This document shows positions 42,778-50,740 of a stretch of DNA of 64,000 nt, piece after piece. The stretch is from CAIUKV01 sp041659105 (GTDB lineage Bacteria > Actinomycetota > Acidimicrobiia > IMCC26256 > PALSA-555). The position numbers and the translations under genes were made by a program. Position 1 is the stretch's first letter; each line of letters starts with the position of its first letter. The notes below the pieces were generated by a model, which worked only from the letters and a program-made list of their open reading frames with translations, did no database searches and was not told the origin of the DNA. The stretch spans positions 1-64,000 of the forward strand of contig JBAZYX010000001.1 in assembly GCA_041659105.1 (NCBI GenBank), given 5' to 3'.

Positions 42778-44589
42778 GTGTCGGTGACCACGCGCGTCTG
42801 CCGCGTCCGGCCCGACGTCCCCGCCGTCACGCGGGCGTTCGACTACCTGGTTCCGCCCGACCTCGCGCCCACCCTCCGGGTGGGCGCGGTCGTGCGCGTG
42901 CCGCTGCACGGTCGCCGGGTGCGGGGCTGGGTGGTGGCCGACGACGTCGAGCCCGAGGCCGCCCCCGAGCGGCTGGTCCCGGTGCACAAGGTCGCGTCGG
43001 CGGGCCCGCCGCCCGACCTCGTCGGGCTGTCCGAGTGGGCCGCGTGGCGCTGGGCCGGTCCCGTGACCGCGTTCCTGCGCGCGGCGTCGCCGCCCAACGT
43101 GGTCGATCCGCACCGGGTCCCGGAGCCGGGATCCGCGCTGTACCCGGTCGCGCCGCCGCCGCCGGAGCTCGACGGGCCGTGGCCCGATGCGCGGGTGCGG
43201 GCGGTCACCTGGGCGCCCGGGGCCGACCGGCGTGGCCTCGTCTCCTCGCTGTGCGCACCGGAGGGCTCGACGCTCGTGCTCGTCCCCGAGCCCGCGCGCG
43301 CCGGCGCGCTCGTTCGGGCCATCGCGCACGAGGGTCGTGAGGTGCTGCACCACCACAGCGACCTCTCCGACCGCGCCCGCACCGTCCTGTGGGACCGCGC
43401 GCGCGGGGGCGCGCTCGTGGTCGTCGGCGGGCGGGCCGCGGCGTGGCTGCCCCTGCCCGACCTGCGCGCCGTGATCGTGCTCGACGAGAACGACGAGGCG
43501 TACCAGGAGGAGCGCGCCCCCACCTGGCACGCCCGAGACGTCGTGCTGGAGCGGGCGCGTCGCGTCGGAGCCACCGTCACGCTCGTGAGCCCGGCCCCGA
43601 GCCCCGACGCCCACGCGGCGGCGGGCGCGGTCGTCGCGCCACCGGTGCGCGTCCTGCGCGCCGGCTGGCCCCGGCTCGACGTCGTCGACCTGCGGTCGGA
43701 GCCGCCGGGGACGGGGCTCTCCTCACACGAGCTCGGCCCCGCGATCCACCGCGCGCTCGATGCCGGTGGGCGTGCCGTGTGCGTGGTCAACCGGCGTGGC
43801 CGGGCTCGGCTGCTCGCGTGTCGGGCCTGCTCGGCGCTGGCGCGCTGCGCGACCTGCGGCGCCGCGGTGGGCCAGCCCGACCACGACCTGGAGTGTCCGC
43901 GCTGCGGCGCGACGAGGCCGCCCGTGTGCATCGAGTGCCACGCCACCCGGTTCCGGGCCGTGCGCCCGGGCGTCCATGCCGTCCGCGACGAGGTGGCCGC
44001 GTTGGTTCCCCACCACGCCGTCGCCGACGTCGACATCGCCACCGAGACGGTTGGTGACGCGCCCGTGCTCGTTGGGACCGAGGCGGTGCTCCATCGCATC
44101 GCGCGCAGGAGCACACCGCCGGTGCGGCTCGTCGCCTTCCTCGCGTTCGACGAGGAGCTGCTCGCGCCGCGCTACCGCGCGCACGAGCAGGCGCTGTGGC
44201 TCCTGGTGCGCGCGGCCCGGCTCCTGGGCGGCCGCGCCGACGGCGGCCGGCTCTTCGTGCAGACCCGCCTGCCCGAGCACGCGGTGCTGGCGGTCGCGGC
44301 GTCGGCGGACCCGGCCCCGTTCGTCGCCGAGGAGTCGGCCGTGCGCGCCGCGCTCGGGTTCCCGCCCTTCGGCGCGGTGGCCGAGCTGTCGGGCGCCGGG
44401 CCCGCGGTGGCGCTCGCGGCCGACGCCGTGCGGGCCACCGGGCTCACCGTGCTCGGGGGATCCGACGGTCCCGCGCTCGTGAAGGCGCCCACCCCGGACC
44501 TCCTTGCCGACGGGCTCGCCCGCGTCGACCTCACTCCCGCGCGGGCGCTCGGCCGCCTGCGCGTGAGCGTCGACCCACCCCGCGTCTGA
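42778..44589 (+). CDS. priA: PriA-like replication restart protein, ATPase motifs missing
   Basis: Homologous in layout to PriA (603 residues): the N-terminal 3'-DNA-end-binding domain (AFDYLVPPDLAPTLRVGAVV), a degenerate helicase core, and the zinc-binding region with CRACSALARCATCG and CPRCGATRPPVCIEC. The Walker A motif GxGKT is absent; the aligned region reads SLCAPEGSTLVLVPEPARAG. The DEEH box is replaced by LDENDEAY. This agrees with the actinobacterial PriA variants thought not to hydrolyse ATP. A GTG two codons later (42784) is an alternative start. It sits between metK and def, the usual actinobacterial place. Confidence 0.88.
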   Translation: MSVTTRVCRVRPDVPAVTRAFDYLVPPDLAPTLRVGAVVRVPLHGRRVRGWVVADDVEPEAAPERLVPVHKVASAGPPPDLVGLSEWAAWRWAGPVTAFLRAASPPNVVDPHRVPEPGSALYPVAPPPPELDGPWPDARVRAVTWAPGADRRGLVSSLCAPEGSTLVLVPEPARAGALVRAIAHEGREVLHHHSDLSDRARTVLWDRARGGALVVVGGRAAAWLPLPDLRAVIVLDENDEAYQEERAPTWHARDVVLERARRVGATVTLVSPAPSPDAHAAAGAVVAPPVRVLRAGWPRLDVVDLRSEPPGTGLSSHELGPAIHRALDAGGRAVCVVNRRGRARLLACRACSALARCATCGAAVGQPDHDLECPRCGATRPPVCIECHATRFRAVRPGVHAVRDEVAALVPHHAVADVDIATETVGDAPVLVGTEAVLHRIARRSTPPVRLVAFLAFDEELLAPRYRAHEQALWLLVRAARLLGGRADGGRLFVQTRLPEHAVLAVAASADPAPFVAEESAVRAALGFPPFGAVAELSGAGPAVALAADAVRATGLTVLGGSDGPALVKAPTPDLLADGLARVDLTPARALGRLRVSVDPPRV

Positions 44590-44612
44590 ACGGCGCCGCA
44601 CGGGGCCGCTGG

Positions 44613-44618
44613 TACCCT
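44613..44618 (+). promoter_or_regulatory. -10 box (TACCCT) for def
   Basis: TACCCT ends 6 nt before the def GTG at 44625. Confidence 0.5.
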
Positions 44619-44624
44619 CGGGGT

Positions 44625-45158
44625 GTGGGCGTGTACTCGATTCGCACCTTTGGTGACCCCGTGCTGCGCCTGCGCGCCAAGGAGGTCACCGACATCACCG
44701 GCGACCTCGTCCGGGTCGTCGACGCGATGATCGACACGATGTACGACGCGGTCGGCGGTGGGCTCGCGGCGCCCCAGGTCGGGATCGCGCAGCGCTTCTT
44801 CACCTACGTGGGCGACGACGACGAGCCCAACGTGCTCATCAACCCCGAGATCGTCGAGGCCGGCGGCGAGCTCACCTACGAGGAGGGCTGCCTCTCCTTC
44901 CCCGACATGCGCTTCGAGATCGTCCGGCCCAAGTTCGTCACCGTCCGGGGCCTCGATCTCGACGGTGACGAGGTGGTGTTCGAAGCCGGCGAGGACTACT
45001 TCGGTCGCATGCTCCAGCACGAGATCGACCACCTCGACGGCGTGCTGGCGATCGACCGTCTCGACGCCGACGCCCGCAAGGCCGTGCTGCGCGAGTACCG
45101 CCGGCGCGAGACGCTCGTCTCCAGTCCCGGGGGGACCGACGGCGCTGCCCGCCATTGA
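44625..45158 (+). CDS. def: Peptide deformylase
   Basis: Def removes the formyl group from nascent proteins. All three metalloprotease motifs are present in the 177-residue protein: GGLAAPQVGIAQ (motif 1), EEGCLSFPDM (motif 2, with the metal-binding Cys) and LQHEIDHLDGVLAID (motif 3, HExxH). The GTG at 44625 is chosen over the GTG two bases earlier because it is in frame and 6 nt from the TACCCT box. It is paired with fmt, which performs the opposite formylation step on initiator tRNA. Confidence 0.94.
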   Translation: MGVYSIRTFGDPVLRLRAKEVTDITGDLVRVVDAMIDTMYDAVGGGLAAPQVGIAQRFFTYVGDDDEPNVLINPEIVEAGGELTYEEGCLSFPDMRFEIVRPKFVTVRGLDLDGDEVVFEAGEDYFGRMLQHEIDHLDGVLAIDRLDADARKAVLREYRRRETLVSSPGGTDGAARH

Positions 45159-45180
45159 CCCGTCGGGCGACGGCGGGTCT

Positions 45181-46089
45181 GTGCGCATCGTCTACTTCGG
45201 CACTCCCGACGACGCCGTCCCGCCCCTGCGCGCGCTCGTCGACGCGGGGCACGAGGTGCTGCTCGTCGTCACCCAGCCCGACCGCCGGCGCGGGCGCGGG
45301 GGCGCGACCGCGCCCAGCCCGGTGAAGGTGGCCGCGCTCGAGCTCGGGCTCCCCGTGCGCACGCCCGACCGCGCCCGTGAGCTCGTCGACGAGCTGACGG
45401 CCCTGGCACCCGACCTCGCGGTGGTGGTCGCGTTCGGCCAGCTCCTGCCCGCGTCGGTGCTGACCACCGCCCGCCGTGGCTTCGTCAACCTGCACTTCTC
45501 GCTGCTGCCGCGCTGGCGCGGCGCGGCCCCGGTCGAGCGGGCGATCCTCGCCGGCGACGCCGAGACCGGGGTGTGCGTGATGGCGCTCGACGAGGGCATG
45601 GACACCGGGCCGGTGTACGCGCGCCTCGTCACCCCGATCGGCGCGGAGGAGACGGCCGGCGAGCTGAGGGCCCGGCTGGTCGTGGAGGGGACGCCGCTGC
45701 TGGTGACCACGGTCGGCGCCATCGGCGATCTCGAACCGGTGGCCCAGGAGGGTGAGACGATGCCCGCGGCGAAGCTCACGGTGGAGGAGTTCCGCCTCGA
45801 CTGGACCCGTCCGGCCGAGGAGCTGGCCCGCGTCGTGCGGGCGGGCAACCCCCGGCCCGGCGCGTGGACCGAGCTCGACGGCCGGCGGTGCAAGGTGCTG
45901 CGCGCGGTCGTGGAGCCGAGCGCGGACGCGGCCGAAGGTCCGCCCGGGTCCGTCGACGCCGCCGGCTGCGTGGGGACCGGCGACGGCCGGCTCCGCCTCG
46001 TCGAGGTGCAGCCCGCGGGCAAGGCCGCGATGACCGCGTCGGCGTGGCTCGCGGGCCGACGTGGCGACCTGCCCCGGTTCGACGCATGA
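45181..46089 (+). CDS. fmt: Methionyl-tRNA formyltransferase
   Basis: Fmt formylates initiator Met-tRNA using 10-formyl-THF. The 302-residue protein has RIVYFGTPDDAVPPLRALVD at the start, the catalytic region VVAFGQLLPASVL and NLHFSLLPRWRGAAPVERAI (with Asn-His of the active site), and the C-terminal OB-fold tRNA-binding domain. GTG start 22 bases after def. The stop overlaps the rsmB ATG (ATGA). Confidence 0.94.
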   Translation: MRIVYFGTPDDAVPPLRALVDAGHEVLLVVTQPDRRRGRGGATAPSPVKVAALELGLPVRTPDRARELVDELTALAPDLAVVVAFGQLLPASVLTTARRGFVNLHFSLLPRWRGAAPVERAILAGDAETGVCVMALDEGMDTGPVYARLVTPIGAEETAGELRARLVVEGTPLLVTTVGAIGDLEPVAQEGETMPAAKLTVEEFRLDWTRPAEELARVVRAGNPRPGAWTELDGRRCKVLRAVVEPSADAAEGPPGSVDAAGCVGTGDGRLRLVEVQPAGKAAMTASAWLAGRRGDLPRFDA

Positions 46090-47366
46090 GGGACGCGCGG
46101 AGTGTCGCCATCGACGCGCTCGTCCGCATCGAGGATGGTGCGTACGCGCACGTGATGCTGCCCCAGCGTCTGCGGGCCTCGGGCCTCGACGCGCGCGACC
46201 GCGCGTTCGTCACCCACCTCGTCTACGGATCCGTGCGCATGCAGCGCCGGCTCGACGGGTTGCTCACGCCGCGGTGCCACCAGCCGTTCGACCGGCTCGA
46301 GCCGCGGGTGCGCGCCGCGCTGCGGGTCGGGGCGTACCAGCTGCTCGAGGGGATGGCCCCGCACGCAGCCGTGAACGCGACCGTGCAGGCGGCGATGCCG
46401 CGCGCTCGTGGGCTCGTCAACGCGGTGCTGCGCTCGGTCGCGGCCGCGGGCCCCCCGTTCCCCGAGCCCGACGACGTCGGCGAGCGGTACTCGTACCCCG
46501 ACTGGATCGTCGCCGAGCTGGGCAAGACGCTCGACGCCACCGAGCTCGTCGCGGTGCTCGCGGCCGGGAACGAGCCGGCGGCCACCACGCTCCGGCCGAA
46601 CCCCCGGGTCGCCACGGCCGATGCCTTGGAGGCCGAGCTCGTCGACGCGGGCGTCCGGGTCGCGCGCGGTGAGCTCGTCCCCGACGCACTCGTCGTCTCC
46701 GGCATCGGTGACCCCGCGGCCCTTCCCGCGGTGGCCGAGGGGCGGGCCACCCCCCAGGACCAGGGCAGCCAGGCGATCGTCGCGGTGCTCGACCCCCGGC
46801 CGGGAGAGCGGATCCTCGACGTCGCGTCCGCTCCCGGTGGCAAGACCACCGCAGCCGCCGAGCGCGCCGTCGGCGGCCTGGTGGTCGCCGCCGACGTGCA
46901 CCCGAACCGGCTCGCCCTGGTGGGGCACGCGGCCCGGCGGCTCGGCCTCGCCGAGGTGGCCTGCGTGGTCGCCGACGGGCGCCGGCTCCCCGTGGCCGAC
47001 GCCACCTTCGACCGCGTCCTCGTCGACGCGCCGTGCTCCGGCCTGGGCGTGCTGCGCCGCCGCCCCGAGGCGCGGTGGCGGATCCAGCCCGAGGCGGTCG
47101 ACGAGCTCGCTTCGCTCCAGCGTGAGCTGCTCACCGCCGCGGCGCGGGCGGTGCGGCCCGGCGGCCGGCTCGTCTACGCGGTGTGCACGCTCACACGGCC
47201 CGAGACGAGCGCCGTGGCGGCCTGGGCGTTCGCCCACCTCGACGGGTTCACGGCCGAACCCCCGCCCGGCGCGCCGTGGGAGCCACTCGGGTCGGGCGCG
47301 ATCCTCTGGCCGCACCGCGCCGGCACCGACGGCATGTTCGTCCTCTCCCTCCGCCGGGGTCACTGA
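46086..47366 (+). CDS. rsmB: 16S rRNA (cytosine(967)-C(5))-methyltransferase
   Basis: RsmB (Sun) methylates C967 of 16S rRNA. It combines an N-terminal NusB-like RNA-binding domain (about 1-130, ARSVAIDALVRIEDGAYAHV) with a Rossmann methyltransferase. SAM-binding ILDVASAPGGKTTAAAE, VDAPCSGLGVLRRRPEARWR with the first Cys, and the catalytic Cys in LVYAVCTLTRPET are visible. Length 426 is typical. It is the last gene of the def-fmt-rsmB set, and a palindromic repeat follows it. Confidence 0.93.
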   Translation: MRDARSVAIDALVRIEDGAYAHVMLPQRLRASGLDARDRAFVTHLVYGSVRMQRRLDGLLTPRCHQPFDRLEPRVRAALRVGAYQLLEGMAPHAAVNATVQAAMPRARGLVNAVLRSVAAAGPPFPEPDDVGERYSYPDWIVAELGKTLDATELVAVLAAGNEPAATTLRPNPRVATADALEAELVDAGVRVARGELVPDALVVSGIGDPAALPAVAEGRATPQDQGSQAIVAVLDPRPGERILDVASAPGGKTTAAAERAVGGLVVAADVHPNRLALVGHAARRLGLAEVACVVADGRRLPVADATFDRVLVDAPCSGLGVLRRRPEARWRIQPEAVDELASLQRELLTAAARAVRPGGRLVYAVCTLTRPETSAVAAWAFAHLDGFTAEPPPGAPWEPLGSGAILWPHRAGTDGMFVLSLRRGH

Positions 47367-47379
47367 CCGCTTCTCCTCG

Positions 47380-47431
47380 CGTTTCGGCGTCGTTCGACCC
47401 CCTTCCCCGGTGGTCGAACGACGCCAAAACG
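47380..47431. repeat. Palindrome, copy 4 (GGCGTCGTTCGACC type)
   Basis: Arms CGTTTCGGCGTCGTTCGACC and GGTCGAACGACGCCAAAACG pair over 20 bases with a single C-A mismatch. The 12-base loop is CCCTTCCCCGGT. Outer CCTC/GAGG bases extend the stem after a small bulge. It lies between rsmB and rpe. Confidence 0.85.
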
Positions 47432-47455
47432 ATGAGGGAGGGGAGGGGTGGGGGG

Positions 47456-47461
47456 TAGCGT
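47456..47461 (+). promoter_or_regulatory. -10 box (TAGCGT) for rpe
   Basis: TAGCGT ends 7 nt before the rpe GTG at 47469. Confidence 0.45.
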
Positions 47462-47468
47462 CGGGTGG

Positions 47469-48128
47469 GTGAAGATCGCGCCCTCGATCCTGTCCGCCGA
47501 CTTCTCGCGCCTGGGGGAGGAGGTGGCCCGCGTGTCCGGCGAGGCCGACCTGCTCCACGTCGACGTGATGGACGGCCACTTCGTCCCGAACCTCACAATC
47601 GGCCCGCCGGTGGTGGCGTCGTTGCGGCCGGTGACCGACCTGTTCCTCGACTGCCACCTGATGGTCGACAACCCCGGCGTGCTGCTCGACGACTTCGCGG
47701 CCGCGGGCGCCGACCGCTGCATCGTGCACGTCGAGCTCGGCGACCCGCGCCCGCTGTTCGACCGCATGCGCGCCCACGGGATGGGCGTGGGCCTGGTGCT
47801 GAACCCGCCGACCCCGGTCGACGACGTCATGCCCTTCCTCGAGGAGATCGACCTGCTCCTCGTGATGAGCGTGAACCCCGGGTGGGGTGGCCAGTCGTTC
47901 ATCCCCGAGGTGCTCGACAAGGTGCGCACGGCCCGCAAGGAGATCGACGCCCGCGGGCTCGCGGTCGAGATCGAGATCGACGGCGGCATCAAGATCGACA
48001 CCGCGCCGCTGGCGGCCGAGGCCGGCTGCGACATCCTCGTGGCGGGCAGCGCGGTGTTCAAGGCCGACGACCCCGCAGCCGCCGCGCGTGCGATCCGCAC
48101 CGCCGCCTGGCCGGACGCGAGCCGCTAG
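47469..48128 (+). CDS. rpe: Ribulose-phosphate 3-epimerase
   Basis: Rpe interconverts ribulose 5-phosphate and xylulose 5-phosphate in the pentose phosphate pathway; ribulose 5-phosphate is also the substrate of RibB downstream. The 219-residue TIM barrel shows KIAPSILSADFSRLGEEV, HVDVMDGHFVPNLTIGP, LDCHLMVDNP, MSVNPGWGGQSFIPEVL, and EIDGGIKIDTAPLAAEAG. The GTG at 47469 gives the usual N-terminus; a GTG at 47448 lies upstream of the -10 box. Confidence 0.95.
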   Translation: MKIAPSILSADFSRLGEEVARVSGEADLLHVDVMDGHFVPNLTIGPPVVASLRPVTDLFLDCHLMVDNPGVLLDDFAAAGADRCIVHVELGDPRPLFDRMRAHGMGVGLVLNPPTPVDDVMPFLEEIDLLLVMSVNPGWGGQSFIPEVLDKVRTARKEIDARGLAVEIEIDGGIKIDTAPLAAEAGCDILVAGSAVFKADDPAAAARAIRTAAWPDASR

Positions 48129-48132
48129 CCCG

Positions 48133-48624
48133 ATGGCCGAGGCTGTGCTCGTGGCCAAGGTCCTGACCGTCTCCGACGGCGTGGCCGCGGGCGTCCGCGA
48201 CGACACGTCGGGCCGCGCGCTCGTGGACCGACTCTCCACCCGCGGGTTCGCGGTGATCGACCAACGGGTGGTCCCCGACGGCGTCGAGTCCGTCGCGGCC
48301 GCGGTGCGCGACCTCGCCACGGGCTTCCGGGGGCTCGTCGTCACGACCGGCGGCACCGGCTTCGGTCCGCGCGACCTCACCCCCGAGGGCACCCGCGCCG
48401 CGATCGAGCGGGAGGCGCCGGGCCTGGCCGAGGCGATGCGGATCGCGTCCAACTCCGACGGGCGCACCTTCGGGATGCTGTCGCGCGGGGTCTGCGGCAC
48501 GCTGGGCGAGGCCCTGATCTGCAACCTGCCGGGCTCGTCGGGCGGGGCGGTGGAGTGCCTCGAGGCCGTGCTCGGCGCCGTGCCCCACATCCTCGACCTC
48601 CTCGCCGGTGGCCACCCCCACTAG
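48133..48624 (+). CDS. MoaB/Mog-domain protein (molybdopterin biosynthesis type)
   Basis: A 163-residue protein with the Mog/MoaB fold that adenylylates molybdopterin in MogA. Motifs: KVLTVSDGVAAGVRDDTSG, VVTTGGTGFGPRDLTPEGTR (nucleotide-binding loop) and SRGVCGTLGEALICNLPGSS. It lies four bases after rpe and ahead of the FMN riboswitch, so it is probably cotranscribed with rpe. No other molybdenum cofactor genes are in the window, so MogA versus MoaB cannot be decided. Confidence 0.88.
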   Translation: MAEAVLVAKVLTVSDGVAAGVRDDTSGRALVDRLSTRGFAVIDQRVVPDGVESVAAAVRDLATGFRGLVVTTGGTGFGPRDLTPEGTRAAIEREAPGLAEAMRIASNSDGRTFGMLSRGVCGTLGEALICNLPGSSGGAVECLEAVLGAVPHILDLLAGGHPH

Positions 48625-48654
48625 AACGCGTTTCAGTTCCACGGGGCGCGGTGA

Positions 48655-48660
48655 TACCCT
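48655..48660 (+). promoter_or_regulatory. -10 box (TACCCT), rib operon promoter
   Basis: TACCCT lies about 16 bases before the FMN riboswitch P1 stem and would start the riboflavin transcript just upstream of it. Confidence 0.5.
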
Positions 48661-48675
48661 GGAGCCACCGAGCCA

Positions 48676-48819
48676 GCCCTCGGGGATGGGTGGAAGCCCC
48701 AACCGGCGGTAACCCGGAGCCGAGAGGTGCCGGGGAGCCCGCGAGCCCACGGCCGCCAGCCGCGTGGTTGATCCGGTGCGAGTCCGGAGCCGACGGTCAC
48801 AGTCCGGATGGGAGAGGGC
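48676..48819 (+). promoter_or_regulatory. FMN riboswitch (RFN element)
   Basis: The conserved RFN core is easily read: GGGGATGGGTGGAAGCCCC, ACCGGCGGTAACCCGG, AGCCCGCGAGC, GATCCGGTGCGAGTCCGGAG, and CCGACGGTCACAGTCCGGAT, closing with GAGAGGGC. The P1 stem pairs GCCCTC (48676-48681) with GAGGGC (48814-48819). It precedes ribD by about 100 bases. FMN binding should lower expression of ribD-ribE-ribBA-ribH. Confidence 0.95.
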
Positions 48820-48827
48820 GTGGAGCG

Positions 48828-48903
48828 GCCGACGCGACGGTTCGCGTCGGCGCGTTCGCGATGTCTCCCGTCGCCCCCGTGGGTCCCGGACCCGGCCCCA
48901 CGG
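48828..48903 (+). promoter_or_regulatory. Putative riboswitch expression platform hairpins
   Basis: Between the aptamer and ribD are a 9-bp hairpin (CCGACGCGA / TCGCGTCGG) and a second stem (CCGTGGG near 48879 with CCCACGG ending 48903). No T-tract follows either, so a transcription terminator is unlikely. The ribD ribosome-binding site GAGGGAG lies just after the second stem, so control of ribosome access is more plausible. Confidence 0.4.
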
Positions 48904-48922
48904 ACTGAGGCGAGGGAGCCCC

Positions 48923-50059
48923 GTGCCGACCGACCGACCGCACCACGACGAGGAGCGCATGGCCGACGCCGCCGCCCTCGCCGAGCGCGCCCGGCGCCGC
49001 AGCGCCCCGAACCCGTGGGTGGGCTGCGTCATCGAGCGCGACGGTGTGGTCGTGGGGGTGGGGGCCACCGATCCCCCGGGCGGTCCCCACGCCGAGGTCG
49101 TCGCCCTGCGGGCTGCCGGGGACGCCGCGCGTGGCGCCACGGCGTACGTCACCCTCGAGCCCTGCAGCCACCACGGGCGTACGCCGCCGTGTGCCGACGC
49201 GCTGATCGCCGCCGGCGTCGCCCGGGTGGTGGTCGCGCTCGCGGACCCCGACGACAACGTCGCCGGGGAGGGCATCGCCCGCCTGCGTGCCGCCGGGATC
49301 CCGGTCGAGGTCGGGGTCGCCGCCGACGCCGCCCGCCTCCAGCTCGCCCCCTATCTCCACCACCGGCGCACCGGCCGGGCGTTCTGCCTGGTCAAGACGG
49401 CGCTGAGCCTCGACGGGCGCACCGCGGCCGCCGACGGGTCGTCGCAGTGGATCACCGGCTCCGCCGCCCGGGCCGACGCCCACGGGCTCCGGGCCGACTC
49501 GCAGGCCGTGGTCGTGGGCTCCGGCACCGCACTGGCCGACCGGCCCGCGCTCACGGTGCGCAGCGCCGACCCGCTTCCGGAGCACCCGCCGCTGCGGGTC
49601 CTGCTCGACGCCCGGGGCCGCGTCCCGGCCGAAGGACCGCTGTTCGACGCCGCCGCGCCCACGCTCGTGGTCACCACCGACCTCGCCCCCGCCGCCGCGC
49701 TCGACGCGTGGCGGGCCGCGGGGGCCGAGGTCGAGACCGTTCCCGCCACCGACGGCAAGGTCGACCTCGCCGCCGCCCTCACCACGCTCGGGGCCCACGG
49801 CGTCCTCCAGGCCATGGTCGAGGGCGGCGCCGCACTGCACGGCGCGCTCGTCGCGGCGGGTCTCGTCGACCGGCTCACCGCCTACGTCGGCGCCGCGCTC
49901 CTCGGCGCGACCGCGAAGCCGGGCCTCGACTGGCCGGGGCCGGCCTCCATCGCCGACGCGCCCCGGCTCCGGCTCGTCGCCACGCGCGTGCTCGGCGACG
50001 ACGTGCGCCTCGACTACGTGCCCGTCGCGGTCGGAACCGCGGCGGGGGGGCGGGGCTGA
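48923..50059 (+). CDS. ribD: Bifunctional diaminohydroxyphosphoribosylaminopyrimidine deaminase / 5-amino-6-uracil reductase
   Basis: RibD catalyses deamination and then side-chain reduction in riboflavin synthesis. The N-terminal cytidine-deaminase-like domain has APNPWVGCVIERDGVVVG, the zinc motif PHAEVVAL and EPCSHHGRTPPCADALI. The C-terminal reductase domain has VKTALSLDGRTAAADGSSQW and VEGGAALHGALV. Length is 378 from the GTG with GAGGGAG upstream; an ATG at 48959 with GAGGAG is the alternative (366 residues) and starts closer to the conserved region. The stop overlaps ribE (TGATG). Confidence 0.94.
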   Translation: MPTDRPHHDEERMADAAALAERARRRSAPNPWVGCVIERDGVVVGVGATDPPGGPHAEVVALRAAGDAARGATAYVTLEPCSHHGRTPPCADALIAAGVARVVVALADPDDNVAGEGIARLRAAGIPVEVGVAADAARLQLAPYLHHRRTGRAFCLVKTALSLDGRTAAADGSSQWITGSAARADAHGLRADSQAVVVGSGTALADRPALTVRSADPLPEHPPLRVLLDARGRVPAEGPLFDAAAPTLVVTTDLAPAAALDAWRAAGAEVETVPATDGKVDLAAALTTLGAHGVLQAMVEGGAALHGALVAAGLVDRLTAYVGAALLGATAKPGLDWPGPASIADAPRLRLVATRVLGDDVRLDYVPVAVGTAAGGRG

Positions 50060-50661
50060 TGTTCACCGGCATCGTGGAGGAGCTGGGCCGGGTGCGGGCG
50101 GTGACGCCCCGAGCCGGCGGCGCGCGCCTGGAGCTGGCCTGCACCGAGGTGATGATCGACGCCTCGATCGGCGACTCGATCGCGGTGAACGGGTGCTGCC
50201 TCACCGTGGTGGAGCTCGGCGACGGCTGGTGGGCCGCCGACGCCCAGATCGAGACCCTCGACCGCACCACCCTGGGCGCGCTCGCGCCGGGCGACCCCGT
50301 CAACCTCGAGCGCCCGCTCCGGCTGGGCGACCGCCTGGGCGGCCACCTCGTGCTCGGCCACGTCGACGGCGTGGGCGAGGTCACCGCGGTGGAGCCCTTG
50401 CCCGACGGCTCCACCCGTGTCGCCGTGCGCGCCCCCGAGGCGCTCGCGCGCTACCTGGTCGAGAAGGGCTCGGTGACCGTCGACGGAGCCAGCCTCACCA
50501 TCGCCACGGTCGACGACGCCGAGTTCGGCGTCGCCCTCATTCCGCACACCCTCGCGGTGACCACCCTCGGCGTCCGCCGACCCGGTGACCGCGTCAACCT
50601 GGAAGCCGACATGATCGCCAAGCACATCGCGCGGCTCCTCGCCACGGGAGGCAGCTCATGA
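50059..50661 (+). CDS. ribE: Riboflavin synthase, alpha chain
   Basis: RibE converts two molecules of 6,7-dimethyl-8-ribityllumazine to riboflavin. The 200-residue protein is a tandem of two beta-barrel halves, each with the family pattern: MFTGIVEELGRVRAV and DSIAVNGCCLTVVEL in the first, GHVDGVGEV and KGSVTVDGASLTIATV in the second. Length is typical. The stop overlaps an ATG (ATGA at 50658) that opens the minicistron towards ribBA. Confidence 0.95.
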   Translation: MFTGIVEELGRVRAVTPRAGGARLELACTEVMIDASIGDSIAVNGCCLTVVELGDGWWAADAQIETLDRTTLGALAPGDPVNLERPLRLGDRLGGHLVLGHVDGVGEVTAVEPLPDGSTRVAVRAPEALARYLVEKGSVTVDGASLTIATVDDAEFGVALIPHTLAVTTLGVRRPGDRVNLEADMIAKHIARLLATGGSS

Positions 50662-50738
50662 GCGGTCACCGCCGAGCGAGCGGACACGAAGTAGTCAGTG
50701 CCGAAGTGAACGTACCCGACGAGCGAGCGAGGCCATAG
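50658..50738 (+). other. Putative coupling minicistron, ribE-ribBA junction
   Basis: An ATG overlapping the ribE stop opens a 26-codon frame (MSGHRRASGHEVVSAEVNVP and six more). It ends at TAG two bases before the ribBA ATG at 50741. The DNA carries GAGCGAGCG at both ends of the spacer. Confidence 0.45.
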
Positions 50739-50740
50739 TC

